Positions 25,455 through 33,688 of a stretch of 64,000 nt of DNA are shown piece after piece. The notes under the pieces were generated by a model. That model searched no databases. It worked only from the letters and a program-made list of their open reading frames with translations, and was not told the origin of the DNA. The translations under genes and the position numbers were made by a program. Numbering within the stretch: the first letter of the stretch is position 1; each line of letters starts with the position of its first letter. The stretch comes from Cyanobacteriota bacterium (lineage in GTDB: Bacteria; Cyanobacteriota; Cyanobacteriia; Cyanobacteriales; Microcoleaceae): positions 1 to 64,000 of the forward strand of contig JANYGO010000365.1 in the NCBI GenBank assembly GCA_025362325.1, read 5' to 3'.

Positions 25455-25482
25455 ATTTTAGATTTTAGATTTTAGATTTTAG
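25448..25482. repeat. ATTTTAG heptanucleotide tandem repeat, five units
   Basis: Five perfect copies of the 7-base unit. The first supplies the TAG stop of the acyl-CoA dehydrogenase gene. Two units recur near 31295-31306. Seven-base tandem repeats of this kind are well known in filamentous cyanobacteria. Confidence 0.9.
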
Positions 25483-25579
25483 TATTGTAGGGTGCGTCAG
25501 CTAGGATGATTTTCGATTTAATCGCTCGGCTAATCGCGCTCCGCACCGTACCATTGAAATAACGTGAGTTTTTTTGCCG

Positions 25580-26311
25580 ATGACAAACAACTTTAATTCA
25601 AACAATTTAAAAACGATCGCCTACCGCGACATTATAGACTTAAGCCATACAATTCATCCAAACATTCCCATCTGGCCTGGTGATCCAGCGGCAGAATTTG
25701 AAACAGTATCTCAAATAGAAAAAAACGCCTATTTCCTGCGAAAATTCTCAATGGGAGAACACAGCGGCACTCACATCAACGCACCCAACAGCTTCGAGCC
25801 AGCAGGCGCGAGTGTTGATAGTTATGCGCCACAGTCGCTAGTTTCGTCCGCAATTGCGATAGACATTCGCGAGCAAAGTCTTGCCAATCCCGACTACACT
25901 TTAACTATAGATGATATATTGAATTGGGAACAGAAACACAAATTTATAAAACCGGGAAATCTAGTTTTATTGTATACTGGCTGGCAAGCAAAATGGGAGG
26001 ACGAGCGAGCATTTTTCAATCCTGACGATGGCGGAGTTTGCCACTTTCCCGGATTTGGTAAAGCAGCCACTCAATTTTTGCTAGAAGAGCGCTCAATTGG
26101 CGGAATTGGTACTGACACCCACGGAGTCGATCCGGGACAAGATGAAAGTTTTGCTGTTAATAAACTGGTATTGGAAAAGCAGCGAATTGTGCTGGAAAAT
26201 CTGGCAAATCTTGACTTGTTACCTGCGGCTGACTTTATGCTAGTTATCGGAATATTGCGCCTTTTGGGAGGTTCCGGTTCGCCCGTGTCGGTGTTAGCTT
26301 TTGTGGCTTGA
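25580..26311 (+). CDS. Cyclase family protein (kynurenine-formamidase-like fold)
   Basis: A 243-residue member of the cyclase/formamidase superfamily: IIDLSHTIHPNIPIWPGDPA at the N-terminus, HSGTHINAPNSF at the usual metal-site position, GNLVLLYTGWQAKW, and IGTDTHGVDPG. The canonical metal motif is HxGTHxDxPxH; here the aspartate is asparagine and the last histidine is serine, so the metal site may be altered. The substrate is unknown. The ATG at 25580 is used; a TTG two codons upstream is equally possible and neither has a clear ribosome-binding site. Confidence 0.82.
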   Translation: MTNNFNSNNLKTIAYRDIIDLSHTIHPNIPIWPGDPAAEFETVSQIEKNAYFLRKFSMGEHSGTHINAPNSFEPAGASVDSYAPQSLVSSAIAIDIREQSLANPDYTLTIDDILNWEQKHKFIKPGNLVLLYTGWQAKWEDERAFFNPDDGGVCHFPGFGKAATQFLLEERSIGGIGTDTHGVDPGQDESFAVNKLVLEKQRIVLENLANLDLLPAADFMLVIGILRLLGGSGSPVSVLAFVA

Positions 26312-26317
26312 TGCGTT

Positions 26318-26450
26318 CATTCAGTTGACAGTTGACCGCTCGACAGTTGACAGCACTTGACAATCATAAGGAAGAGCATTGGAGTATTGAATAGCCTTCT
26401 TTTAATTTCTCCCTACAAGGGTTCCGGCTTTAAACCAATTCTTTCTGGTA
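26318..26450 (+). repeat. Dispersed repeat, copy B
   Basis: The same ends as copies A (5944-6080) and C (14277-14492). It begins six bases after the stop codon of the cyclase-family gene and ends just upstream of the DUF1995 gene, so it fills the gap between the two. Confidence 0.85.
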
Positions 26451-26490
26451 AAATTGGATTGAGAGAAGTCGAGTACAAATATTAAGATTA

Positions 26491-27237
26491 ATGACAGAAC
26501 TGCCCAAAGATCTCAATGATGCGATCGCCCAATCCCGCATTGCAACCGCCGCCGCCCTCTCGGATGGCAAAACTCTGCTGCAAGTCGAATTAGTATTTCC
26601 CGAAATCGCCCTGCAAGCACAGTCTATCACCCAACAATTCCTCCCAGAATTTGAAGCAATCCAGTCCGGGGTGAAAGTCTTTTTCCCCGATACTGGTTCA
26701 GCCGCCCTCGCCCGCCGCGACTGGGGAGAAACAGCGTTTAAAGTAACTGATTTGGGCAGCAGCCGCACGCCTGTTGAAGATAAATTAGCACCGGAAGATC
26801 AACTGTTTTTGCTGGTGAATCCGGCGGCTGTAGAAGTGGCGCAAGTCGAAAAACTTTACATTGCTGCGGGCGATCGCCCTGTCATCCTACTTAACCCGCG
26901 CCTCGAAGATGTTGCTACCATAGGTATAGGCTATGCAGGTCGTCAATTGCGCGATCGATTCCTCAACAAAATCGAATCCTGCTACTACATCAGACCCCTA
27001 GACACTGCGGCTTTATTCCGCTGCTACCCGCAACCCTGGCAAGTCTGGCTAGAAACAAACGACGAATACGAATTAATTTCGGAAACTGCCCAAAAACCCG
27101 TCGGAGACGATTTAGAGCGGATTTTAGCAAAGGCTATGGGAACCGCCGATCCCAATTCCACCGCACCTGCAAAACCGCTAAAAAAGAAAGGTTTTTTGGC
27201 AGAACTCCAGACTTTCCTCAAAGCTTTGACTCAGTAG
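26491..27237 (+). CDS. DUF1995 family protein
   Basis: A 248-residue soluble protein of a family shared by cyanobacteria and plant chloroplasts. Recognised from MTELPKDLNDAIAQS, KVFFPDTGSAALARRDWG, LFLLVNPAAVEV, LLNPRLEDVATIGIGYAGRQLR and the PWQVWLE segment near residue 180. Plant members include LPA3, needed for photosystem II assembly. The cyanobacterial role is not established, so a photosynthesis-related role is inference. No signal peptide is present. Confidence 0.85.
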   Translation: MTELPKDLNDAIAQSRIATAAALSDGKTLLQVELVFPEIALQAQSITQQFLPEFEAIQSGVKVFFPDTGSAALARRDWGETAFKVTDLGSSRTPVEDKLAPEDQLFLLVNPAAVEVAQVEKLYIAAGDRPVILLNPRLEDVATIGIGYAGRQLRDRFLNKIESCYYIRPLDTAALFRCYPQPWQVWLETNDEYELISETAQKPVGDDLERILAKAMGTADPNSTAPAKPLKKKGFLAELQTFLKALTQ

Positions 27238-27535
27238 TAGCAGTTGCAAAAGCACAATTAACAGCGGTTTTCCATTCTATGAAATACGCGCAGGACACGG
27301 CACTGCCGTGTCCCTACGGGATATTTGTACTTCACTCAACTGAAAACGGCGATAACTTAGCAAGGTTGCTATCAGTAGCTGCGCAAACAGACACTGGCGA
27401 GTTTTACTGAATCTTTATATAAAGCAGTATAATGGGTGACACCCCTCCTTCGCAAAAGAAGGGAGGAAATAACAGGGAAATCAGATGCTCTAAGCTAGTA
27501 ATTCAAGTTTTGAGTCAGGGAAGCGGATAAACACA
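27238..27535. other. Intergenic region with a GGACACGGCA palindrome
   Basis: About 300 bases between two plus-strand genes. At 27293-27313 there is a perfect 10-bp inverted repeat with a one-base centre (GGACACGGCA/TGCCGTGTCC), and near 27434 a short GGGTGACACCCC palindrome. Nothing else was recognised. Confidence 0.5.
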
Positions 27536-28303
27536 GTGGATCACCGGCGCATTGTTATCGGGGACGTACACGGGCATTATGACGGTTTAATGCTCTTGCT
27601 AGAGGCAATTGCCCCCAGTTTGGACGATCGCGTCTATTTTTTGGGAGATTTAATCGATCGCGGGCCGAAAAGCGCTCAGGTATTAGATTTTGTCCAGCAA
27701 AGCCCCTACCAAACCCTGCTGGGAAACCACGAACAACTGATGTTAGATGCTTTGTCGGGGCCGCAGGTGGACATGAGGGCGTGGCAATCTTGGCTGTACA
27801 GCGGCGGGGATGCGACAGTCGCCAGCTACAGGGATACAGGGATGATGCCGTACAAACACTTAGAGTGGCTGCGATCGCTCCCTACGTACTTAGACTTAGG
27901 GGATATCTGGCTGGTGCACGCGGGTGTGCATCCGACTATGCCAATTAGTGAACAGTCGATCGAACAATTGTGCTGGATTCGCAAAGAATTTCACACGATA
28001 CCGAAACCATATTTTCCCAATAAATTAATTATCACTGGTCACACGATCACTTTTACCTTTGAGGGTGTGAGGCCTGGTGAATTAGTCAGGGGCCAAGGAT
28101 GGCTGGATATTGACACGGGTGCTTATCATCCGAAAAGTGGCTGGCTGACTGGATTTGATCTGAGTTACCGCAGAGTTTACCAGGTAAATGTGTTTAACAA
28201 TCAAGTCCGAATTTTGCCGTTTGACGAAGTTGTCAGACAATTGAAGCCACAGATTCCACTTCCGAAACCTGAGATGAGCTCTGTTGTTCAACAGCAGAGT
28301 TAA
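27536..28303 (+). CDS. Metallophosphoesterase, serine/threonine phosphatase-like
   Basis: A 255-residue protein with the calcineurin-like metallophosphatase motifs in order: GDVHGHYDG (9-17), LGDLIDRGPKS, LLGNHEQLML, then WLVHAGVHP and ITGHTI as later metal ligands. This is the PrpA/PrpB or Ap4A-hydrolase-like group; substrates could be phosphoproteins or dinucleotides. The GTG start gives the GDVHG motif close to the N-terminus, as usual. It converges with the M48 protease gene. Confidence 0.88.
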   Translation: MDHRRIVIGDVHGHYDGLMLLLEAIAPSLDDRVYFLGDLIDRGPKSAQVLDFVQQSPYQTLLGNHEQLMLDALSGPQVDMRAWQSWLYSGGDATVASYRDTGMMPYKHLEWLRSLPTYLDLGDIWLVHAGVHPTMPISEQSIEQLCWIRKEFHTIPKPYFPNKLIITGHTITFTFEGVRPGELVRGQGWLDIDTGAYHPKSGWLTGFDLSYRRVYQVNVFNNQVRILPFDEVVRQLKPQIPLPKPEMSSVVQQQS

Positions 28304-28397
28304 ATTAAGCACCAGGCGGTTGAAACCGCCGTTTAATCTTGAGTCGGCGTCCGGCGGACATCGTTTGTGTAGACGCGGTTTCAACCGTACGTCCGAT

Positions 28398-29249
28398 CTA
28401 CGATCGCAAAAGCCGACGCATTTCCAACTTATAAGCCGCATTATTCAAACCTTCACCGCTAGCGAGATCCGGATCTATCGCCTGGGAAATCGCAGCAATC
28501 CGATCGCTAGTAGCCGGGTGAGTGCTCAAAATGCTTGGCGGAGAAGGTTGGTTGAGCAACTTTTTCATAAAATCAACCATCGCAGATTGAGCGTAGCCCG
28601 ATCGCCCCATAGTTTGCAATCCTAACTGATCCGCCTCGTACTCAGCTTGGCGGCTGTGGGGGCGGCGCAAAGCCAATTCCACTCCAATCTGCACCGCCTG
28701 AGAACCATCGAGCCCCGCCGCTGAAGCTACACCAGAGGCGATCGCCATTTGACGCATTTGTTTAATCGAGTGGCGAGCACTAATATGCCCGATTTCGTGG
28801 GCGATTACGCTTGCTAATTGGGCCTCATTATCTGCCGCCGCCATCAAACCCTTATTCACATAAACAAAACCGCCCATTGTCGCAAAAGCATTAATATTGT
28901 CGTCATCAATCACCTGAAAAGTATAAGGAATATCCGGGCGAGTGCTTTGCTCTGCCAGCCGTTGACCGATGCGGTTGATATATACTGTAGTGGCGCGATT
29001 TCGGTCAAGCTTAAACTCGCTTTTCGTCAACTGCTGATTGATTTGTTGGCCAACCGTCACCTCTTGGCGATCGGACATATTCGACAATTGAATAACTTGA
29101 ATCCCCCGAAAAATCAGTTCCGGCAACGAAAATGCTTGAGTCGGTTCTGGGGAAATCACCCAAATACCCGCAGCCACAATCACCGACAGAAATAGATAAA
29201 TCCCCTTCCCACAAGTACGCCTACAAGTCAACCACAAACTTTTTAACAT
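28398..29249 (-). CDS. M48 family zinc metalloprotease, exported
   Basis: A 283-residue protein. The N-terminus has basic residues and a hydrophobic segment (about 17-32) ending near PTQAF, a probable signal peptide. The protease core has GGFVYVNKGLM, the zinc motif HEIGH (151-155) and YEADQLG as the third-ligand region, all intact. The relatives (BepA/LoiP type) act in the periplasm on outer-membrane proteins; a similar role is inference. The length is typical for the single-domain form without TPRs. Confidence 0.9.
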   Translation of the reverse strand: MLKSLWLTCRRTCGKGIYLFLSVIVAAGIWVISPEPTQAFSLPELIFRGIQVIQLSNMSDRQEVTVGQQINQQLTKSEFKLDRNRATTVYINRIGQRLAEQSTRPDIPYTFQVIDDDNINAFATMGGFVYVNKGLMAAADNEAQLASVIAHEIGHISARHSIKQMRQMAIASGVASAAGLDGSQAVQIGVELALRRPHSRQAEYEADQLGLQTMGRSGYAQSAMVDFMKKLLNQPSPPSILSTHPATSDRIAAISQAIDPDLASGEGLNNAAYKLEMRRLLRS

Positions 29250-29354
29250 AATTAATACGTGTCAGAAGTTAGATTAATTTTTAGGAAAAACTCAAAAAGT
29301 CACTAAATCGGCAGACGAAATTTAAGCCTGCTTAGTTGCTATGTTAACTTGTTG

Positions 29355-29418
29355 ACCCCCACTCTCCCATCTCCCCATCTCCCAGTCCCCCAGTATCCCC
29401 CTCTCCCCCAGTCTCCAA
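29355..29418. repeat. Polypyrimidine low-complexity tract
   Basis: A run of CCCCCACTCTCCCATCTCCC-type units upstream of the DUF4330 gene; a second, longer tract lies at 63120-63188. Simple-sequence repeat in an intergenic position. Confidence 0.7.
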
Positions 29419-29502
29419 GTCCTGCGGATTTTGAGCGATCGTTGTGGTAATATCTTTTGGCTTGTACAGATACTCCTGTCGCTGTCCGTTTATAGGCGAT
29501 TT

Positions 29503-30027
29503 ATGAAAATTTTGGATTCTCAAGGCCGACTGTTCGGCAAACTCAGCATTCTAGACGTAGGTGCCGCGATGATTGTGCTGCTAGTTGCAGTCGGCATCTT
29601 CTTCTTTCCTGGCACATCTGGCGGTTCCGTCGCCCAAGTCGGCGCTAGTGTCAAACCTGTAGAGATAGATGCAATTGCGATCGGACTCAAAGGCACAAAC
29701 GTTCAAGATTTGTTCAAGCCCGGGGATAAAATCAATGTGGTGATCCGCAATCAACCCTCCGGTCAAATTACGATCAAATCCGTCAAAACCCTCACCAGAA
29801 CCCTAGCAGTTCCCCAGCCCAACGGCACTCTCAAAGCTCTACCCGATCCCAGAGAAGAAGAATCCTTCAGCAGAAATATGATGTTTACCCTAGAGGGAAA
29901 AGGTCAACTGACTGAAAACGGCCCAGTTTTAGGGAATACCAAAGTCAAAATTGGCACTACGCTAGAACTTGAAGGCAAAAAGTACATTTTCAATGCCAGC
30001 GTCATCGACGTGCGAGTCAAAGAATAG
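29503..30027 (+). CDS. DUF4330 family membrane-anchored protein
   Basis: A 174-residue protein. It begins MKILDSQGRLFGKLSILDVG, followed by one transmembrane helix (about 20-37) and a soluble beta-rich domain with IDAIAIGLKGTNVQDLFKPGDK and a VKIGTTLELEG segment. This pattern is recalled for DUF4330 in cyanobacteria and Firmicutes; no function is established. The ATG at 29503 is chosen over one 24 codons upstream because the family starts at MKILDSQGRLFG. Confidence 0.85.
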   Translation: MKILDSQGRLFGKLSILDVGAAMIVLLVAVGIFFFPGTSGGSVAQVGASVKPVEIDAIAIGLKGTNVQDLFKPGDKINVVIRNQPSGQITIKSVKTLTRTLAVPQPNGTLKALPDPREEESFSRNMMFTLEGKGQLTENGPVLGNTKVKIGTTLELEGKKYIFNASVIDVRVKE

Positions 30028-30367
30028 TCATTGGGCATTGGCCAAACAGGTCATTGGTCATTGGTCATTAGTCATTGGGAATTGGTGTCAATTTCAGACT
30101 AAAATCCATTAGAAATCTCGCTTCTAGCAGAGTCTAGATCCCCCCTAGCCCCCCTTGCTTTCGGGGGGGACAAGAGTATTGTCAAAGTCCCCCTTATTAA
30201 GGGGGATGCGAGGGGGATCTAGACTTGGATATAAACGAGAGATACAGAGGTCTTTAGGATTAAGTTGATATCTATGGGTAGTGGGAATTAACCTTCCTTC
30301 TTCCCTCGAACCGGGAACCTCTATCCGTGACATCCGTTACATCCGTTAAAAAATCCGCTGCCGAACT
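30028..30367. other. Repeat-rich intergenic region
   Basis: Between converging genes. It contains tandem GTCATTGGTCATTG units (about 30033-30082), a long inverted repeat with arms 30131-30156 and 30199-30225 (AGTCTAGATCCCCC ... GGGGGATCTAGACT), and a reverse copy of the GAAGTTCGGCAACG-type repeat (about 30294-30370). Confidence 0.7.
30131..30225. repeat. C-rich/G-rich inverted repeat
   Basis: Arms 30131-30156 and 30199-30225 pair imperfectly; within them a smaller CCCCCTT-ATT-AAGGGGG hairpin can form. It lies between the DUF4330 and alpha/beta hydrolase genes, which converge. Confidence 0.8.
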
Positions 30368-31273
30368 TCACCCTTCCGAAAGCAACCTTAAATACTGCCG
30401 AATTAAACCAATAGTCACAGCGGGAACTTCCAACTGCGGAGTCAAACCCACATTTTCCAGAGATTGAAAAACTTTAATTGCTTCTCGGTTGAGATTAGCC
30501 AACCGCTGACCAATCTCCGGGCTAGTAAACTGAGATTTTTCACCCCAAATAATCGCAGTCGGCGTTGTTAGCTGAGTGATATACAGCGACAAATCAAAAC
30601 ACAAATCTCCCCGCACAAAAGACAGCGCGGCATATTCTGCATTTGGTTCCAAAGCAGATTCCAGATAAGCGTCCACAATTTCTTGGTAAACGCGACGGGA
30701 ATCTGCAAATTGGCGCTGTTCTAAGAAGCTGCGGATGCCGCCATCTGTGGCGATGCCGGTACTGTAGAGCAAGCGGTCTAAAATCGGCGTGTTGACTAGC
30801 TTAGCGAAGAAACTGCTGCCGTAATCTTGTCCGAAGTCCGACAAACCGCTGGGAATCGTCAAAATAAGCGATTTGAAGAGATCCGGGCGGGCGATCGCAG
30901 CTCGAATCGCGATCGCCCCCGTCAGTGAAGAAGCTATCACATCGGTCGGACTGCCGCAAGTTTTATCTAGAAATTCAATCAAAGTTGTGATATAATCTTC
31001 AACCTGATAATTTCGGGGCGGATGTTCCGATCGCCCCCAACCTATCAAATCAGGTGCTAAAGTTCGATATTCTGGCGCAAAAGCCGGATAAACTTTCGAC
31101 CATTCGTAGGCACTCGACCCGCCCCCAAAACCGTGAAAAAATACCAAATTCGGTTTATTTTCCGGCGTTGAGGTCGGCAATCCGATCCAAGGCATTTTTT
31201 CAGCAGTGTAGTAAACCATTCTGCCGAGAGAAGTAACTATTGATCGCTGACCGAAGCCGAGGGGAACAAACAT
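30368..31273 (-). CDS. Alpha/beta-fold hydrolase with unusual catalytic residues
   Basis: A 301-residue alpha/beta hydrolase. The oxyanion region LVFFHGFGGGSSAYEW, the LIGWGRSEHP turn and a nucleophile-elbow segment DVIASSLTGAIA are visible. The elbow reads A-x-S-x-T instead of G-x-S-x-G. Near the acid position WGEKSQFTSP has serine where aspartate is common, and the usual C-terminal G-H motif reads NVGLTPQLEVP, without histidine. The fold is clear but a normal Ser-His-Asp triad cannot be drawn, so it may be a non-hydrolytic or differently wired member. The function is unknown. Confidence 0.82.
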   Translation of the reverse strand: MFVPLGFGQRSIVTSLGRMVYYTAEKMPWIGLPTSTPENKPNLVFFHGFGGGSSAYEWSKVYPAFAPEYRTLAPDLIGWGRSEHPPRNYQVEDYITTLIEFLDKTCGSPTDVIASSLTGAIAIRAAIARPDLFKSLILTIPSGLSDFGQDYGSSFFAKLVNTPILDRLLYSTGIATDGGIRSFLEQRQFADSRRVYQEIVDAYLESALEPNAEYAALSFVRGDLCFDLSLYITQLTTPTAIIWGEKSQFTSPEIGQRLANLNREAIKVFQSLENVGLTPQLEVPAVTIGLIRQYLRLLSEG

Positions 31274-31812
31274 AAATAAGCCTCAATCGCTATTAGATTT
31301 TAGATTTTCGTCCGCCGCCCCGCCTCTATTTAAAAAAGTTGCAAAGCTAGCGGAGTTTTTGTAAAGATTGAGTAATGATTTCAATCTATTTTAGTACAAG
31401 TGAACCCTGAAACTACAGACAGGAACTAAGTTTTGCGATTTGGGCAGTTCGGCTGTGTAGTTATCCTCACCCTTGCTTGCCTACCGCTGATCGGAGATAA
31501 TAGCAAAATGATGGGTAAGACCCCTCAACAGAATAAAGTCTGTTTGCCGACCCGGAAAGCAGGCGCTCGGAAAGCAGGAGTATTAAATATATCTCGCTTT
31601 CAGACCCACCGCTGCAAAGCTGGTGCGAACCAATCACGAATAATTAATTACCATATTTTGCGGAGCAGTGGCTTTTGAGGTCGAAAGTCCTTGTTGAAGG
31701 GCGGGCGATCGGTTTTCGATTCCGGCATTGCAGGGAGAGTCAATTTCCCAGGCCTCGCCATTATAAATTCCAAAACACCAGAAACAACTAATCTCAGGGA
31801 GATCTACTAAAA
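31274..31812. other. Intergenic region with no accepted gene
   Basis: About 540 bases between divergent genes. It has two ATTTTAG units at its left end. A TTG-started 81-codon ORF (31433-31678) with a hydrophobic N-terminus is possible but has no family resemblance and a biased tail, so it was not accepted. Confidence 0.4.
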
Positions 31813-32427
31813 ATGCAACTGCTTAGGAAACGGGATCGCGAGGGTTTTATGGTTGACGCAAAAAGTCTTCAATCGGACGGGTTTGCAGAATTTGACACTG
31901 CCTGTCGAAGCATGGATTTAAATGGCAAAAAGTCTTTAGTCGCCACTCCAGAACGCTCGGGCGCAGGGTTAGAGGTGCGATCGCGCGCCACCGTACCGGC
32001 GATCGTCCGCCTAGCTTTAGAAGACTTAAAATGCTTTGAAGTAGTAGAACACCAGTTTGCACATTGGGGGGTGACTTTTAGCAATGCCGTCGCCATCCAA
32101 CCTTCAAACCCAGCATTTTTCATGGGTTCTGGGGCAACAGTGTTAATGGGAGCCCCCAAAACCGGACTGATAGAAGTAACTTTCAAGCATCCAGTTCGCA
32201 GCGTGTCAGGACTTGTCACCAGTTCGCGACGAACTGTTTTATCTGCTTGCGACATCGACGGGAACCCAATTGTTCAGGATGAAATGCCTGCGCCCAATCT
32301 GGCAGGGTCTAATTCTCCGATCGCCCCTAGGGCTCCCCTGCGCGTCAAAGCTCCAAATATTCATCGAATTAGTTTTTATGCTTTTGACGGTCAGCTAATA
32401 GTCGATGATTTTACTTTTGGGTTCTAA
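31813..32427 (+). CDS. Hypothetical beta-sandwich-type protein
   Basis: A 204-residue protein without a signal peptide. Its central region (WGVTFSNAVAIQPSNPAFFM, VLMGAPKTGLIEVTF, VSGLVTSSRRTVLSACD, APLRVKAPNIHRISFYAFD, LIVDDFTF) resembles the jelly-roll domain found in many cyanobacterial extracellular proteins, including PEP-CTERM proteins. No sorting motif is visible here. GGGAG about 11 bases before the ATG supports this start; MVDAKSLQ at 31849 is an alternative. The last 33 bases overlap the 3' end of the opposite-strand gene. Confidence 0.65.
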   Translation: MQLLRKRDREGFMVDAKSLQSDGFAEFDTACRSMDLNGKKSLVATPERSGAGLEVRSRATVPAIVRLALEDLKCFEVVEHQFAHWGVTFSNAVAIQPSNPAFFMGSGATVLMGAPKTGLIEVTFKHPVRSVSGLVTSSRRTVLSACDIDGNPIVQDEMPAPNLAGSNSPIAPRAPLRVKAPNIHRISFYAFDGQLIVDDFTFGF

Positions 32428-33375
32428 AGCAGTGCCATAAGTATCGTCCCAAGTCTGCAAACCTTCGAGAAGGGCATTGCGGACTAAAGCTTCCGGTTCT
32501 CGACTCAGCATCAGGCGAAAGCACTCGGCAGCGCGGTAACGGGCGATCCTCTTGGTTAGCGCAGCCCTGGAAGAAAAGGGCTTTTCTGCCGATCGCTTCC
32601 AAGGAGCTAACGAACTTTTCACCGAACTCACAGGGCCAAACCCACCGTTATTCACCAAATCTGTCATTTGTCGCACTGCAATCAAACGCTTCACCGGGTC
32701 AGCATCAGTCAAATCTGCCAGGATGCGATCGAGCGTTGCTTCATCTTGTTCGGCCCCCAGACTCAGCGCCTGCCGCAGCAACAGCCCTGCAATCGCGACC
32801 GTGCCAAAATTCTGCAAAATCAGGTTCAAAGCCATCCAGTGGCTCTCGGAGTCCGCCCAAATCCCCAAACTCAGGTAAGCGCCCAAGGTAGCAATGCCGC
32901 CGCTGCCCACCGCTACAATAAATCGGCGGTTCGGGCTCTGGCAAAATTGCTCGACGAGCGATCGCAGCAATTGCCAGTCCCGCGACTCTCCTCGGTAAAC
33001 CAGCATCATCGCTGCGATCCCCAGACCAGTCGAAAACAGTAACTGACTGTTCCACAACCCCCAAACTGCTGCGGGGATGCAAACTGCCAGCCAACCTTGA
33101 GAGCGAGTCAAACGCTCTAGCAGCCACTTGAGAAAGGCGGCAGAAACCATAGGCGCTCCGGTCGGAGCGACGATCTTGGCACCAACTCTGCGTCGCTTTT
33201 TTTCTGCCGTCCCTGGGGTGCCGGGGGGGCGATCGTGACTCAATTGAGTCAACGGGGTATCGCTCATTTCTATGGACAGGTCGAACGATGGTGGCTGACC
33301 GAGTTGCAAAGTGCGATCGGACTCTTTCACTACTGGTCGATTCAGCTTGGTTGTATTTTTTTTAAGTTTATTCAT
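32395..33375 (-). CDS. Membrane protein with C-terminal HEAT/armadillo-like segment
   Basis: A 326-residue protein. A polar N-terminal region (about 1-75, basic and proline-rich) precedes hydrophobic segments (about 90-135 and 165-225), then a cytoplasmic helical segment with DPVKRLIAVRQMTDLV and YRAAECFRLMLSREPEALVRNALLEGLQ, which looks HEAT-like. The family is known in cyanobacteria but has no assigned function. The ATG at 33375 is preferred over a TTG 23 codons upstream. Residues RAALTKRIA are encoded by a segment related to the 29-bp dispersed repeat, so they may be an insertion. Confidence 0.65.
   Translation of the reverse strand: MNKLKKNTTKLNRPVVKESDRTLQLGQPPSFDLSIEMSDTPLTQLSHDRPPGTPGTAEKKRRRVGAKIVAPTGAPMVSAAFLKWLLERLTRSQGWLAVCIPAAVWGLWNSQLLFSTGLGIAAMMLVYRGESRDWQLLRSLVEQFCQSPNRRFIVAVGSGGIATLGAYLSLGIWADSESHWMALNLILQNFGTVAIAGLLLRQALSLGAEQDEATLDRILADLTDADPVKRLIAVRQMTDLVNNGGFGPVSSVKSSLAPWKRSAEKPFSSRAALTKRIARYRAAECFRLMLSREPEALVRNALLEGLQTWDDTYGTALEPKSKIIDY
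32542..32567. repeat. Rearranged relative of the 29-bp dispersed repeat
   Basis: Contains GGCGATCCTCTT followed by GG and the reverse complement of GGGCTKCGCTAA. The same two half-modules make up the exact repeats at 20228-20256 and 24730-24758, but here one half is inverted. It lies in frame inside a coding sequence. Confidence 0.6.
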
Positions 33376-33688
33376 ACTGACTTTTTTGAGAAATAACTTA
33401 AAATTATCCCGGCGTTTTTTGCACTGATTTAGATTGTCGTCCAACCAGAGCCGTATTGCTCTATGATACCTGAAAATTCAACCTTTGGCGACTACCGCAA
33501 TTGCGCCGAATTTCGAGAAATACTTTCCCAAAATAGAGCTGTTAAACAATACTTCGGACAGTTGTTGATTGCCAACAGTACCATCAGGTCGATCGGGCAA
33601 TATGCCTTCACAGCAAAACGCTGACTGCTTGCCTCTCAACCTAAGTTTACTCGCCTGCGGACTCTTGACTTTACTCTCGCCTGGTTTC

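Noticed and set aside
31433-31678. 81-codon TTG-started ORF with a hydrophobic N-terminus
   Set aside because: Rare start, no clear ribosome-binding site and an unstructured tail; could be real but cannot be supported.
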